Below, one piece after another: positions 21,742 to 33,523 of a stretch of 64,000 bases of DNA. The stretch is from the NCBI GenBank assembly GCA_039090855.1, contig CM077011.1, positions 27,929,001 to 27,993,000 on the forward strand. Reading direction: 5' to 3'. Made by a program: the position numbers and the translations under genes. The notes beneath the pieces are model-generated. The model saw only the letters and a program-made list of their open reading frames with translations. It was not told where the DNA came from and searched no databases. This DNA is from Macrothele yani. Its lineage: Eukaryota; Arthropoda; Arachnida; Araneae; Macrothelidae. Within the stretch, counting starts at the first letter, position 1; the number at the start of each line of letters is the position of its first letter.

Positions 21742-23281
21742 CACTGCTGGACAATTGCTAAGGACGGATCATAAACGGCTATATAGCGCATAAAAAGGTA
21801 AGTGTGGTTGGATGACAAGTGAAATAAAATAATGTCAGAATGCCAGGACATTACAAGAAAGACAATTTATTGTGCTCTGAAATCCAGAACGCTTTGGAAC
21901 GTGTTCAAGGGACAAACAGGCCATTTTGTGCAGAATACGTAAACGTGAAAAAAATGCAACTACCGTCCGCAGGCGTTCCGGCGTAAGATGTCGATACGGG
22001 ATATGGCCACCATGGAGGGCGATGCAAGATTCCACACGTCGTGTCATGCTTTGCACAACATTATCAAGCAGCTGTTGGGGTAATTTATCCCATTCCTCTG
22101 TCAGTGCACGGATGAGGGTGTCCTTGTTTATTGGAGGGCATTGGCGACCAGCAAGACTCCTCCCAAAGCATCCCACACATTTTCAATGGGATTTAGATCT
22201 GGAGAACGTGCTAGCCATATGAGGCGTTGAATATCTTCGCTCTCAAGACACTCCTGGACAGCGACTGTTCGATGACATGTTGCGTTGTCGTCCATGAAAA
22301 TGAATCTATCACCGACAGCACCACGGAACATGCGAACATGAGGTAGCAGAACATCATTAATGTAACGTTGGCCAGTCATAGTCCCAGTTGGAAGCACATA
22401 GAGGAACGTGCGGCCATTGATCATGATGCTAGACCATACCATGACACTACATGTCGGATATCGGTCCCTTTCCTGTATGTTTGCTGGACAATATGCAGTA
22501 CCACTATCACGCCAGATCAGTTGTCGTCAAGAATCACACGATAGACTGTATCTACTCTCATCTGAGAAGAGGACAGCAGACCAGTCGTTATCAGTCCAAT
22601 TGCGATGTTGATGGCACCATTGCAAACGGGCGGTACGGTGACGTCAGGACAGTGGGATGCACACAACTGGACGGCGGGCGTATAGTCATCCTTCATGCAA
22701 ACGTCTGGCGACAGTTTTTCGGGAGATCCGCTTGTCAGTAGCAGCCATAAACTGATTTGCTACCTCACTAGCTGTGCTGCGCCGGTGTCTTTTTGTTGAT
22801 AGCACTATGTACCGATCTTCTGCAGGTGTCGTACTGCGAACACGACCTCCCCCGTGACGTTTGCTACACTCTCCATTTGTTTGAAATGATTTCCAAAGCC
22901 TTGAAACAACACTGTGGCTGACGTCGAGCTCCCTGGCAGCATCTGTTATTTTTTGCCCTTTTTCATTCTTGCCAATAATACGGCCACGCGTAAAATCATC
23001 TAGGTGATGTCGGGAAGACATACTGAAAATTGCAAGTTCGTCAATTGATTCTTTCCCTTTCAACTTTGAGTTTGAACAACAACGGTCAATACACGTCAAA
23101 TCCTTTATATCTCTTATCAGCGCTATGACGTCACGAACAAGTTCGGCAATCCGAAATTTGCATACGCACAACACGTCTTACTGTATCCCGCACTTATGCT
23201 AATTTCCACATTTTCCTGCCTTCCATTTTATGTTTGCTATCGTTGCTATTGTCATCCGTCCTTAGCAATTGTCCGGCAGTG
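21742..23281 (-). mobile_element. Tc1-like element (DD34E), full length but decayed
   Basis: 1.54 kb. Inverted ends cactgctggacaattgctaa (left) and, inverted, cactgccggacaattgctaa (right), each next to TA. The transposase is on the minus strand from 23,021 to about 21,985. Confidence 0.9.
21985..23021 (-). pseudogene. Tc1-like transposase (DD34E), decayed
   Basis: The ATG at 23,021 gives MSSRHHLDDFTRGRIIGKNE, chosen because it matches the relative at 12,588. Paired HTH AARELDVSHSVVSRLWKSF, hook GGGRVRSTTPAEDR, second HTH KTVARRLHEG. The frame is broken near 22,686. An interrupted stretch carries FSDESRYSL (first Asp). 22,128-22,442 has ITMVWSSIMINGRTFLYV-like residues, IFMDDNATCHRTVAV (second Asp) and SPDLNPIENVWDAL (Glu, 34 residues on). 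The last part shifts frame again and ends LHGGHIPY with the stop lost. The catalytic triad is present across the broken frames. Longer upstream reading to 23,174 is leader sequence. Confidence 0.88.
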
Positions 23282-23283
23282 TA

Positions 23284-23370
23284 TTTCTATAGATTTAAAG
23301 TGTTAACCGAAATCCCCCCAACCTTTTCTATTTCTATAGATTTAAAGTGTTAAGCGAAATTGCCCCCCCT
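23284..23370. repeat. 45-bp direct duplication
   Basis: tttctatagatttaaagtgt appears at 23,284 and again 45 bp later, each followed by taa(c/g)cgaaat and a run of C. Lies between the Tc1 end and the next element. Confidence 0.85.
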
Positions 23371-25286
23371 TTTTAGCACGTCTTTTGTAAAAAAAGATTG
23401 TGCTTGTGTTACCGGTTTGTCCGTCCGTCCGTCTGTGCCCACGATATCTCGGCAACTATTAGTCCAATTTGAAAAATTCTTTTTGCATTTGGAAGCTTGA
23501 AATTTGCGAATGATGATCCTTCATTTCGTTTTTTTTTTACGATGTACAATTTCGCCGCTAGAGGGCGTAAAGGCAGATGATGTCGAATTCAAAAATACGT
23601 TTTATTCCACATATTTGCTTCTAAACATCCTATTGAAAAAATTGTTTTATCTTTCGATTCCATTTATGTCGAAGAGTAGTTTAGATATAGTTACTTTTTC
23701 AAATTACGAATAGATTTTCCGCTAGGGGGCGTAAAAGTAAATTACATTTTCCCCAATAACTCTTCTTCTAAAACTCCGATTTGAAAAATGTTTTCTTCAG
23801 CGGATTCACCTCCTGATGAAAAATCTTTTGCATATAATTTCAAATGTTTGGTAAATAATACTTTGGCCACCAGGGGGTGTAAGTGTTAATTTTTTGCTTC
23901 TGGTGTATCTACTGTAAAATCTGAGCTTCTACAATATTGATTGAAAAAATTATTTCGTGGACTGATGCCACTCACATCGATAAACCTTCTCGGAATATTT
24001 TCTTTTTAAAATATTCCACAGTTTCTCCGCCAGGGGGCGTAGGTGTATATCTTATTTTTGTCAATATCTCTACTTCTAGGAGTCCGATTTGAAAAATTCC
24101 TTCTTTGTTGGATAGTGTTTTCAGTGTGACATGTTTTTCACATAATTTCAAAATTTTCAAGTAATTCATAAACTTACCGCTAGGGGGCGTAGAGGTAAAT
24201 TTCGTTTTCCCCTATATCTCTGCTTCTAAATCTCCGATTTAAAAATTCTTTCTGCACCGGATACAGCTCCTGATATGAAATCCTCTGCACGTAATTTCTA
24301 ATTTTTGTAAAAAATGGTTTGGCCACCAGGTGGTTTAATTCCTAATTTCCGTTTCTGATGTATTTGCAGCAAAATATGAGCTTCTAAAATTTCGATTGAA
24401 AAAAAAGTAGTTTGTTGACCGATACTACTCATGTCGACAAACCTTTTAGGAACATTTTCTTCTTGAAATAATGCATGGTTTCTACGCCAGGGGTCGTAGA
24501 TGTATATTTTATTTTTGTCAATATCTCTACTTCTAAGAGTCCGATTTGAAAAAATCCTTCCTTGTTTGGTAGTGTTTCCGATGCGAAATGTTTTTCCTAT
24601 AAATTCAAAATTTTAAAGTAAATCATAGACTTTCTGCTAGGGGGCACAAAGGTAAATTGCGTTTTCTGCGTTATTTCTGCTCCTAAAACTCGGATTTAAA
24701 AAATTTTTCCTGTATCGCATACAAGACCTCATTTTTCACGTAATTTCTAATGTTTGGTAAAGAATGGTTTGGCCACCAGGGGGCATAAGTGCTAATATCT
24801 GCTGCTGATGTATTTGTTGCAAAATCTGGGTTCCTGAAAACTCGACTAATTTTTTTTTTTTCTTGGACCGATACCGCTCAAATGGATAAACCTTTTGAGA
24901 ATACTGTCTTCTTAAAGTAATGCAGGGTTTTCTCACCAGGGGAAGTAAAGTCATCTTATTTTTGTCGATATCTCTGTTTCTAAGAGTCCGATTTGAAAAA
25001 TTCTTTCTGTGTTGGAGAGCGTTTCCGGTGCGAAATGTTTCTCATATAAATTCATATTTTTCTTAACGCAGAAGTCTGCAACCAGAGGGCGTAAGCTCAC
25101 GATTCCGTTTACCGCAATATCTGAGGGATTAAAAACCCGATTGAAAAACTTGTTTCTTCCGTCAGATACTATTGTTTTCCATACCGGTTCCATTGACTTT
25201 GAATAGCTTTGATTAATTTAATTTGCGTCAGACGGATTCAAAAGACGTGCTAATTACACCTGAAAATTCGGTGTCATATTTCTTGT
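23371..25286 (+). mobile_element. Helentron-associated-like element, copy A (longest)
   Basis: 5' agcacgtcttttgtaaaa (23,375) has an inverted partner caaaagacgtgct at 25,239. The 3' end then forms a hairpin (acacctgaaaattcggtgt) and terminates about gtcatatttcttg at 25,286. After the 5' repeat comes ggtttgtccgtccgtccgtc and gatatctcggcaac, a motif common near the 5' end of such elements. The body is about eleven degenerate ~150-bp monomers with a ccgctagggggcgtaa-type core (23,555, 23,719, 23,867, 24,027, 24,177 and onward). No coding sequence. Helentron/DINE-like assignment is inferred from the paired subterminal repeats, 3' hairpin and internal tandem repeats. The terminus lacks a CTRR end. 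Confidence 0.72.
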
Positions 25287-25599
25287 TATTTATTGTCCTT
25301 TGTGAAAGTTAAAGTTGGGAAAATGTTTGAGTAGCTAGTGCCTGAAACAGAAGGAAACCAAACGTTATAGGGTCCAGTGAGTACAACAGTAATAAACAAC
25401 GCTTACCTTTTACTCTTTAGAGCACGCAGCTCTGCAGTTAAATCGACATTGAAGACACGTCTGCTGAACTAGTAAGCTGGTTAGTCTAGTGTAACGCCCA
25501 CAATAATATAACAGGCGGTTAATTACGAATAATAATTTTTAAAGGTAGCGCAACTCGTACACTGTAACTCGCAAGGTTGATTAACGTAGCGTGTTTTAC

Positions 25600-26080
25600 A
25601 CCCCACCAATCTCCTGAACTCCTGTTACAGTCGATTTTGCATCCGTATCTTGTGCATTTTGCATCCGTATCTTGTCCATTGCTCCCATCTCTTGAAAACG
25701 ACATCCTTTCTAAATATCCTCAGCCACCGCTTTTATTTTTAAGGTATGTGGATGACGTTTTGGTGTTTTGGCCGCATTCTGCAGCTGATCTGGTTTTATT
25801 TTCTGATTTCTGCTCTTCTCAACATTAATTTCACCCTTGAGATGGAAGAAAATAATTTTCTTCCTTTCTTAGATTTTCTGGTACAAAGGACCTCCTCTAA
25901 TCACATTCAGTACTCCGTTTATCGTAAGCCGTCTCCTAGCATTGATATTATCCCGATGTCCTCGTTTCACCCCTAAACTATAAACTTTCCGCTCTTAGGT
26001 TTTTATTGCGCAGAGACATTTCTCATTCGTCCAACCCTAGGCTGCGGTATCTTGAAGTAGACAAGATTAAAACAGATTGC
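25600..26080 (+). pseudogene. Penelope-like reverse transcriptase fragment
   Basis: LSKYPQPPLLFLRYVDDVLV carries the RT catalytic box YVDD at about 25,742. It is followed, after a frameshift near 25,815, by NINFTLEMEENNFLPFLDFL and YSVYRKPSPSIDI, then KLSALRFLLRRDISHSSNPR and LRYLEVDKIK in a third frame. This order (LRYVDD, then FT.E.E....LPFLD, then VYRKPT) is the mark of Penelope-like element reverse transcriptases. The N-terminal RT motifs and the GIY-YIG endonuclease are absent. Frameshifts and stops show it is dead. Confidence 0.82.
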
Positions 26081-26082
26081 TG

Positions 26083-26122
26083 CACCCCTTCTTTTGTCAA
26101 AACAGTTTACGAACACCCTGTA
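26083..26122. repeat. solo terminal repeat of a mariner-type element
   Basis: caccccttcttttgtcaaaa followed by cagtttacgaacaccctgta. It matches the right terminus of the element at 60,338-61,128 with few differences. No partner or body nearby. Confidence 0.7.
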
Positions 26123-26130
26123 TATGATTC

Positions 26131-26196
26131 AGTGCATTTGTTACAGGGCTTGGTACTGATATATAATTCAGTACCAAGCCCTGTAACAAATGCACT
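26131..26196. repeat. perfect 29-bp inverted repeat
   Basis: Left arm 26,131-26,159 (starts agtgcatttgttacagggct), 8-bp loop, right arm 26,168-26,196, every base paired. Directly downstream of the solo mariner-type terminal repeat. Confidence 0.97.
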
Positions 26197-28984
26197 AGTA
26201 GCTGCACTCAAAAAGGTATGATAAATTGCCTTAACGTTTTCGCATTTTTCTCAAAGCAACTTTTTTTAAGGTTCTTGCACCTTTTTCTGGAAACCGGTAC
26301 TCTTAAAAATTACAGCTATTGTGTATTATATTATGCCTTACTACAATATACTGAAGTAGAAGTTTGTTGCTCCAATGATAAGAACAGTTTTTTTAGTCAC
26401 ATACGAGAAGTAGGAAAAAGTGTGCGAAACCCTGTTTTCCATTTGAAAAATGAAAACTAATATTAAATTTGTTCGAACTCCTATGATTGAAGTTCAGTAT
26501 ATATATATATATAAATATGTTTTAATGTGGGTACCAAAAATCTAAGTTGCATTAAATATAGCGGCTGAGGAAGTGGTACATACGGTTGGTACATTAAACA
26601 TGGGCGAGATAGGGCTTTCCGAGTACCCTTAAAAAACAAGAAAAAAAAAAAAACCAAATGTACTAAAGTTTTTAGCAGGGACTGTCTTTACTTTTGGGAC
26701 AGACTAATCACCAAAATGGAACCTTACATGATCATTGTCGTCATGGTAGAAGATGACATCTTTTCAATCTCTGTGTATTAAACAGCAGTTATCTTGCGTG
26801 CTACCACCAAGAAGGTGCTAACAACGTCTTGCGCCAGTGATGAAATTGAGTAGTTTTTCTTAGTTTCCAGATGTTTCAAAAAACTTTTTGACGGAGTACT
26901 GCCAACACTGTTGTGAACGTGTCGAATGTTGAAACTGTTAAACGAGGAAAGGTATTTTCCTTTTAAAAAATATGTGAACGGTAATTTTGAAATACGTTTA
27001 AAATTTTTCTTGACCGGAGTTTTTTTTTCACGTCAATATCGAATGCATTTTTTAAGACATTCTTATTCGCAAGCATTCCCAGGTAGTCTCTCTACGTTCA
27101 GCGTTTGTTTACAGACACATGTTCATTATTTCGGGTTTAAAGCGCAGTAAGATGAAAGTGGATATAACGTGGTTCGATGCCCGCCCATAAGCTCAGAACC
27201 CTTAACGTTTTATGTTGGATAAATCAAATGATATTCTAAACGTAACTAAAACAACATCACTGATTGCTTTCCAGATCACAGGTTCATAACGTGAGCGGCT
27301 ATTGCTGCGTCTTGCAACTGTAGTAGTGGAAACAGAACATTTTGTTTATCTTTACTAGAGCAGCTGTCGTTCACTTCCTCCCAGCTGCGTAAGATAAAAC
27401 TTGTTGGGAGAAGGCCCTTCTTCACAATGGGCACCCAAGATTTCATGGTTGCCTTGCACGTCGACATCCGTCCGCGATTTTTTTTTTTTTTCTCTTTGAC
27501 ATTAACGACTTCAGAAATCACAAAGACAGTCTGCTATTGTATTATTTTGCCCCCACACAATGAATAGCTCTATTTGTTTCTTGATTTGCAACCTCTAAGG
27601 TTGGCTTCGTGTCTTTGTGAACGATTGATTTTCAACAGCCAAACACTGCCTGCACTGTTTCGCCATTGTGTTTCTTTTTTCTTCTTGAAAATATGCTCAA
27701 GAAATCTCATAGTGTGTTTTCCAGCTAAGTGATTTAAGCTAGTTCTCTCCACCCCCTTACCCGAGTATAATTTCCAGTATGTTCTTCAAAAGTTGTGACC
27801 TGAAGTAATTTTTGAGGGAATGATCTGGTTCTTATTCTGCCTTGGGTTCCTTTTTTTCCACGGTAAGTTGTATGGTCATTATGCGTTAACTTCTGGATAA
27901 AATTATTACGTGCACCAAATGAAAAAAAAAAAAAAAAAAGAGGGGAGGGGGGAGGTTAGAGGAGAACTGCAAAATGAATTATAAGTCTTAATCGAAGTGC
28001 CGACATCAACCAGAATAGGCTTATCCAACTGAAACAAACAAAATGTGAGCCAGAGTAGATGATAAAACGAAAGACATCATTATGATGTGAAAAACTGGCC
28101 ATAATATTCTACAAAAGTTGTCTGAAATGCGTAATATACGTAGGTAGCTGAAGAAATGAACAAAAAAAAAATTATAATATTGAATACTGTATTTGCTAAG
28201 ACTGTTTGCGAATGACAGCCACAACATGTTATCACCACACCACCACCACCAACAACAACACACGCGAACGTACATTGAAATGAAATCAAACATCACTGTT
28301 TTACATAATACTTGAATGTATTGTCATCGACGTTGTTAGATTGGAACATAAAAATAAAAATACGGTGTTGTTTAATATTAGTTAGGAATTATCGGAAAAC
28401 ATTTTCGTATGCTTTAATGATATTAGTCGTAATAATCATCATGTGTATTCCTATTCCCCCAAATATGTTTAGCCAATGTGAACAAATAATTATTATATTG
28501 TTAAATATTACGAAAAAAAAATGAAGAAAGACACGGTGGAGATAAAAAAGTACGGAACAAGAGATCAATCACTGTGTGGTTAATTGTTGGCTAAAACAGT
28601 GTTAATGCATAAGCCATAATTAGTTCACCATAATTGTAATAGAAAATTATTGTATAGTTAAAACTTAGCTAATTAAAATTTCCTTTGGCATGCCGTAATA
28701 GGTCTGTTGTACGCGCACCGTGGTTTTGAAAGGTACATACCAAATAAAACAAATTTCGCAATTCACATTTAAATACATAAAAAGTCGGTTTTGCTTGCTG
28801 AAATCAGTTTCTTGCAAAACGATCTTAGCAGTGAAAATTGCAATTAAGATTTCTCGACTTGAAGAACAAAAATGCGATAAGAACAAAAACATGTTCTACC
28901 GACTAATTATTTCTGTACCATTTATTTATGTACGGATAGATCACTGACAATCAGTGCATCCTTCCACTTTTTACTTATGAATCT
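26197..28984. other. long unassigned AT-rich stretch
   Basis: Includes poly-A runs near 26,640 and 27,920 (the latter followed by an a/g-only stretch to about 27,961), a poly-T at 27,477-27,491 and a (TA)n near 26,500. Open frames of 60-90 codons have no recognisable motif. I see no splice-flanked exon I would defend. Confidence 0.4.
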
Positions 28985-29165
28985 TAACTTTCAGTAAGGA
29001 CAGCTCAAAGAAGCATGGAGAGAGCACGTTTCGTAAAACAAAACAGAGAAAGACCCAAAAGAATACGTGGGAGATGGGTGGTTGAAATTAGAAAGCATGC
29101 TGGAATGACATAGAAGAACCTTCAAGACAGATAATTGTGGAAGAAACTTGGGGAGACCGTAACAG
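28985..29165 (+). pseudogene. LINE ORF2 C-terminal fragment
   Basis: Reads RTAQRSMERARFVKQNRERP, then RIRGRWVVEIRKHAGMT, stop, KNLQDR, stop, LWKKLGE. Many non-LTR retrotransposon ORF2 proteins end with a QRxMER(A) segment and later RxxxRWxDDIRKxAGxxWxxxAQDRxxWxxLxE. The order and spacing fit, with an internal deletion between the two parts and two stops. It joins directly to the Tc1 fragment. Confidence 0.65.
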
Positions 29166-29625
29166 TCCTTGTTTTATGGCTCGGTGCATTACCCTGATGG
29201 TACCAACAAGGCTCGGTTCCATAGTATTGCCACAGAGTTGGTAGGGCATAATTGTCCAGAATATCGAGGTAGACGTGCTGGTTAACAGGTTTGTCCACGA
29301 TAACCAATGGGTCGGGGCCATACCACGAAAAGCACCCCCACCCGAGTACACTGCCAGCTCTAAAATTGACCGTAGGAACAGTACACTGTGCTAAATAGCG
29401 TTCCCCCGGCTGCCGCCATACCCACACACTGCCATCAGACTGATGGATCGTGTATCTGGATTCATCAGTCCATAGGACCGTTTCCATTGATCTACGGTCC
29501 ACGATAAATGTTCTTTGCACCATGCTAAACGACGAGTAGCATTCGGAGTAGAGATGAAAGGCTTATTAGCAGCCGCACGACTACAGTAACCCATGGAATG
29601 AAGTTATCTGTGAATGGTACGTGTA
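29122..29625 (-). pseudogene. Tc1-like transposase fragment, second catalytic Asp lost
   Basis: Minus-strand reading: NATRRLAWCKEHLSWTVDQW, LWTDESRYTIHQSDGSVWVW (first Asp), VLGWGCFSWYGPDPLVIV, VYLDILDNYALPTL and WYHQGNAPSHKTRTV. The usual QQDNAPCH has become HQGNAPSH, so the catalytic Asp is Gly. The rest of the catalytic domain, with the Glu, is cut off near 29,150. The N-terminal HTH is too decayed to read beyond 29,600. One frame change near 29,500. Confidence 0.82.
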
Positions 29626-30293
29626 CATACCGATGCTACCGGGGTTTTTGGATTGCCCCGCGTCATTATTAGTAATAAGGGTAATCACTCGAATCTCAAA
29701 AACTATGTTTTCCCAGTATTAGAGAAAACACAGGCTCGCTATTCGAGGATGGGCGTTGTGTTTCACCCAGCCGACGTTCCGTGTATCGGGGTCCGCTGAG
29801 TGCCGCAATGTTTTAAAGTAATCGTCTAGCTTTTCATTTCTTTTTGAATAATTCGTTAACTTACAAATTTTGATTTGTTTACTAGCACTGATGCGTAAGT
29901 TACTCAGTATTGCACTGGAGGATTTTTCTGAACATTCATCCCAAATCATTTATTCACACATCCAACACTCAATCGTTATTAACCTTTTTTTTACTTTACA
30001 AAATTGTACACTCAAATGAAATGTAGCCGACTCATAATAACGGGAAAATAAAATATGTTTATTTTGCCTGATGAAGGCTTGAAATCTAGTAAAATATACA
30101 CTCATTCATATGAAAATGTTTGAAGACCCTTTTAGCAAAATTATTTATTTAAAGGTTAACTTTAATTTCTTATTTTCATTTAATATAATTCTGAAATATT
30201 TCGAAACATAATTTACTAAAAATGATTCCCTATACTACACAATTTCCTGCTCTGATCAATGGTATTTACTTTACTCAACCATTTCATTATTCT
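29626..30293. other. unassigned AT-rich stretch
   Basis: No protein or RNA feature recognised. Bounded by the Tc1 fragment and the 65-bp tandem array. Confidence 0.45.
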
Positions 30294-30553
30294 TCTATTT
30301 CTGCCCTACTTTTCTCAGCATTAGTTTAGAGCTGGTTTTACTTTCAACCTTAACTTAGTCTATTTCTGCCCTACTTTTCTCAGCATTAATTTAGAGCTGG
30401 TTTTACTTTCAACCTCAACTTAGTCTATTTCTGCCCTACTTTTCTCAGCATTAATTTAGAGCTGGTTTCACTTTCAACCTTAACTTAGTCTATTTCTGCC
30501 CTACTTTTCTCAGCATTAATTTAGAGCTGGTTTTACTTTCAACCTTAACTTAG
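30294..30553. repeat. 65-bp tandem repeat, four near-identical copies
   Basis: tctatttctgccctactttt starts at 30,294, 30,359, 30,424 and 30,489, exactly 65 bp apart, with only one or two base changes between copies. The high identity implies a recent expansion. Confidence 0.97.
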
Positions 30554-30680
30554 TCTACTATGCTCTTCTTTAATTTTCGGTTCAACATACTAATTATGTA
30601 AACAAGAGGAAACTTTAAGGTCGGATTATCCTACCTTCTATCCCACGATCAGGGCTGGAATATCATTCTAGCGAAGTTTT

Positions 30681-30850
30681 TATGCTATCTCCTCTCTTCC
30701 TGAAGTTCTTATGCCAACTCCTAATTCTCTCTGAATTCTGTCATCATTCTCTCGCAGTATTCATGCTATCTCCTCTCTTCCTGAAGTGCTTATGCCAACT
30801 GTCTGACTTCTGTCATCCTTCTTTCGAAGTATTCATGCCGACTGATATAA
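30681..30850. repeat. 87-bp imperfect direct duplication
   Basis: atgctatctcctctcttcct then gaagt(t/g)cttatgccaact occurs at 30,682 and again 87 bp later. Both are followed by ttctgtcatc(a/c)ttctntcg and a further partial copy. Confidence 0.85.
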
Positions 30851-31560
30851 TTCTCTCGCTCCTCTTCCTGACCTACCAAAAATTTTTTCTTCCCGGATCC
30901 TCCTACCAATTTACAGATTGGTCAAACAATTATCATTTCCCGATCTGATTTGCTCTGGGTTTCCCGCCATTTCTCTGACTTGCCATCCTTCGCCCCGTCC
31001 AAAATCTGTGTCCGCCCTCAAATTCTAGGAACTTCGTTGCCTACGGATCTCTGAGGTCGTAAATCTTACTATCATAAAACTGCTATAGTTTTCCTTGGCC
31101 TGGCGTCAAGCTATTCTTTTCTTCCAGACCTGGTGCATCAAATCTCAAGACGACTGGCGCCGAGCTCCAATAAAATGTCTACCCGCTATTTCTCTGACTT
31201 GAATTACTATGTCTTACCCAATATTGCTGGCTCGTAGCAGTTAGGGAAAGGATGCCCCGCGGTCCCATGCCACAGCAAGCGGACTGCTGGAAACCCTTCG
31301 ACTCTGAGAGAAAGAGAGAGAGGGTGGGGTGGGGGTGAAGGGGAAGAGCGGTACTTTCCTGACCTTCCTAGGCGCGAACCCACGGAAGAAAATCTAAGGG
31401 GAAAATTAAATTGTGAAATGCAGAGCGTCTGAAGAGCGTGAAGTTTATAAAATCCTTATTTTAATAATTCTTACACCAGCTCCCCAAAATCTCTCCCATT
31501 CATTTGATTAATTTTTTAATCCCATTTCTTTTCCGCTTTTCCGATTACTTCTCAATTTCC
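30851..31560. other. unassigned; contains a purine-rich tract
   Basis: A nearly pure purine tract lies at about 31,303-31,350 (gagagaaagagagagagggt, then g-rich). Otherwise nothing recognised. Confidence 0.5.
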
Positions 31561-32040
31561 AATACAGTGAAAAGGTGCGCACTCGCTCCCGAGTGATGCA
31601 ACACCGAGGTTCCAGCATTTTTACTCACCTGTACCCTGAGGTCTTGTACAGTACTCCGTCGATTGGCTGTAACGACACTCCTGAGGATTCGACGTCCTCT
31701 ATCACTGATTTTCTTTGGTCTGCCGGTACGTTTTGCTGCTTCAGTCACGCCGTGTGACTTTCACTTATTCAGTACATCGAAAACAGTTAACTTGGGTATG
31801 TTTAAACGCCTCTCGGTTTCTCTTATGGACAATCCACTAATATAACACCCAATAACCTTTCCTTTCTCAAAGTCAGTTCTCTCCCGCCGCGACATTTTTA
31901 CACGACCGCACAGTGCGATTTGATCGCGGTCAGCTGCAGGCTTGTTTTTATACTGTTTGCAGCTGCACCGTGCATCTTAACAACTCAGTGGATCTGTTTA
32001 TTTGCTTTTGAACGGGTGTCCGGTGACTTTTGTCCATATA
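31560..32040 (-). pseudogene. Tc1-like transposase N-terminal half
   Basis: The ATG near 31,893 on the minus strand gives MSRRERTDFEKGKVIGCYIS, then RETERRLNIPKLTVFDVLNK (first HTH), TEAAKRTGRPKKISDRGRRI (hook) and SVVTANRRSTVQDLR (second HTH). The frame is lost near 31,600 and nothing of the catalytic domain follows. The upstream terminal repeat is visible at about 32,015-32,040 (ggacaaaagtcaccggacac, inverted). The 3' half has been deleted. Confidence 0.82.
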
Positions 32041-32044
32041 GTGT

Positions 32045-32467
32045 ACACTATATATTCCGCAAACGGCTAAACTGCTGGCCGTAGTTAAAGTGCATCAAAA
32101 CTGGAGCGAAAATGGTCAAACAACGACCCAGAGACAAAACTATACAGGACAGCTGAAGGTTGATGTGAGAGGTGTGCGCCAGGGCCAACAGGGAGCAGCA
32201 CTGTTCAATAGTTGACTACCCAATACAACAGGGGTCATTCCGGAGCAGTATCTGTCCTAACCATACGTCGCACGATCGTACGTATGGGCTATAACAGCAG
32301 ACGATCCCGATGACATCCTCCTCGCCTAACCGCAGTTCATCGACGCAAAAGACTCGCCTGGTGCAAAGATCATGCAAGTTGAATGTCGGATGACAGGAGA
32401 AAAGTGTGCTGGTCCGGCCAGTTGCGTTTTTTGCTCTACTACGTGAATGGTCACGTACGTATTTTTT
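32045..32467 (+). pseudogene. Tc1-like transposase fragment, cut by Helentron-like copy B
   Basis: Plus-strand pieces in changing frames: KVHQNWSENGQTTTQRQ (end of first HTH), GQLKVDVRGVRQ, MGYNSRRSR, then HPPRLTAVHRRKRLAWCKDH and KVCWSGQLRFLLYYVNGHVR. Intact relatives have WSDESRFLLHHVDGRVRV at the last position, so the first catalytic Asp has become Gly. Reading stops abruptly at the start of the Helentron-like element at 32,468, which suggests that insertion truncated it. Confidence 0.7.
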
Positions 32468-33523
32468 AGTACGTCTTTTGTGAAAAAAGATCGCGCTTAT
32501 GTTATCGGTTTGTCCGTCTGTAGACACAATATCTCTGCAACTATTAGTTTGATTTGAAAAATTCTTTTTGCATTGGGAAGCTTGAAATGTGCGAATAATG
32601 ATCCTTTATTTTGTTTTTTTTTACGATGTATAATTTCGCCGCTAGAGGGCGTAAATGCAGATGATGTCGAATTCAAAATACATTCCGTATGTTTGCTTTC
32701 GATTCCATTTATGCCGAAGAGTATTTTAGGTATAGTTACTTTTTCAAGCTACGCATGGATTTCCCGCTAGGAGTCGTAAAAGTAAATTACGTTTTCCCCG
32801 ATATCTCTTCTTCTAAAACTCCGATTTGAATTTTTTTCTTCAGCGGATACAGCTCTTAATGGAAACTAAATAATACTTTGTCCACCAGGGGGCGTAAGTG
32901 TCAATTTTTGCTTCTGATGTGTTTGCCAAAACATCCGAGCTGCTAAATTCTCGGTTGAAAAATTTCGTTCGTTCACCGATACCACTCACGTCGACAAACC
33001 TTTTCGGAATATTTTCTTCTTAAAATATTGCATGGTTTCTCCGCCAGGGGCGTTGATGTATATCTTATTTTTGTCAATATCTCTGCTTGTAATGGTCCGA
33101 TTTCAAAAATTCTTTTTTTTATTGGATAGAGTTCCCGGTGTGACATGTTTTCCATATAATTTCAAAATTTTCATGTAAATCATAGACTTTCCGCTAGGGG
33201 GCGCAAAGGTAAATTGCGTTTTACCCGATATCTCGGCTTCTAAAACTCCGGTTTGAAAAATTCTTTCTGCACCGGACACTGCTCCTGGTGGAAAATCCTT
33301 TGCATACGATTTCTAATTTTTGGTAAAAAAAATGGTTCGGCTACCAGGAGGTGTAAGCCTTAATTTCCGCTTCTGATGTACTTGCAGCAAAATCTGAGCG
33401 TCTAAAATCTCGTTTGAAAAAATTCGTTTCTGGACCGATACTACTCACGTCGACAAACCTTTTAGAAATATTTTCTTCTTAAAATAATGAATGGTTTCTA
33501 GGCCAGAGGGCGTAGATGTACAA
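32468..33523 (+). mobile_element. Helentron-associated-like element, copy B (5' part)
   Basis: Starts agtacgtcttttgtgaaaaa, then ggtttgtccgtctgtagaca and gatatctctgcaac. Monomer cores at about 32,636 (gccgctagagggcgtaa), 32,765, 32,884 (ccaccagggggcgtaa), 33,041 and 33,192 (ccgctagggggcgc). Its right part is interrupted by a Tc1 element at 33,524. Confidence 0.75.
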
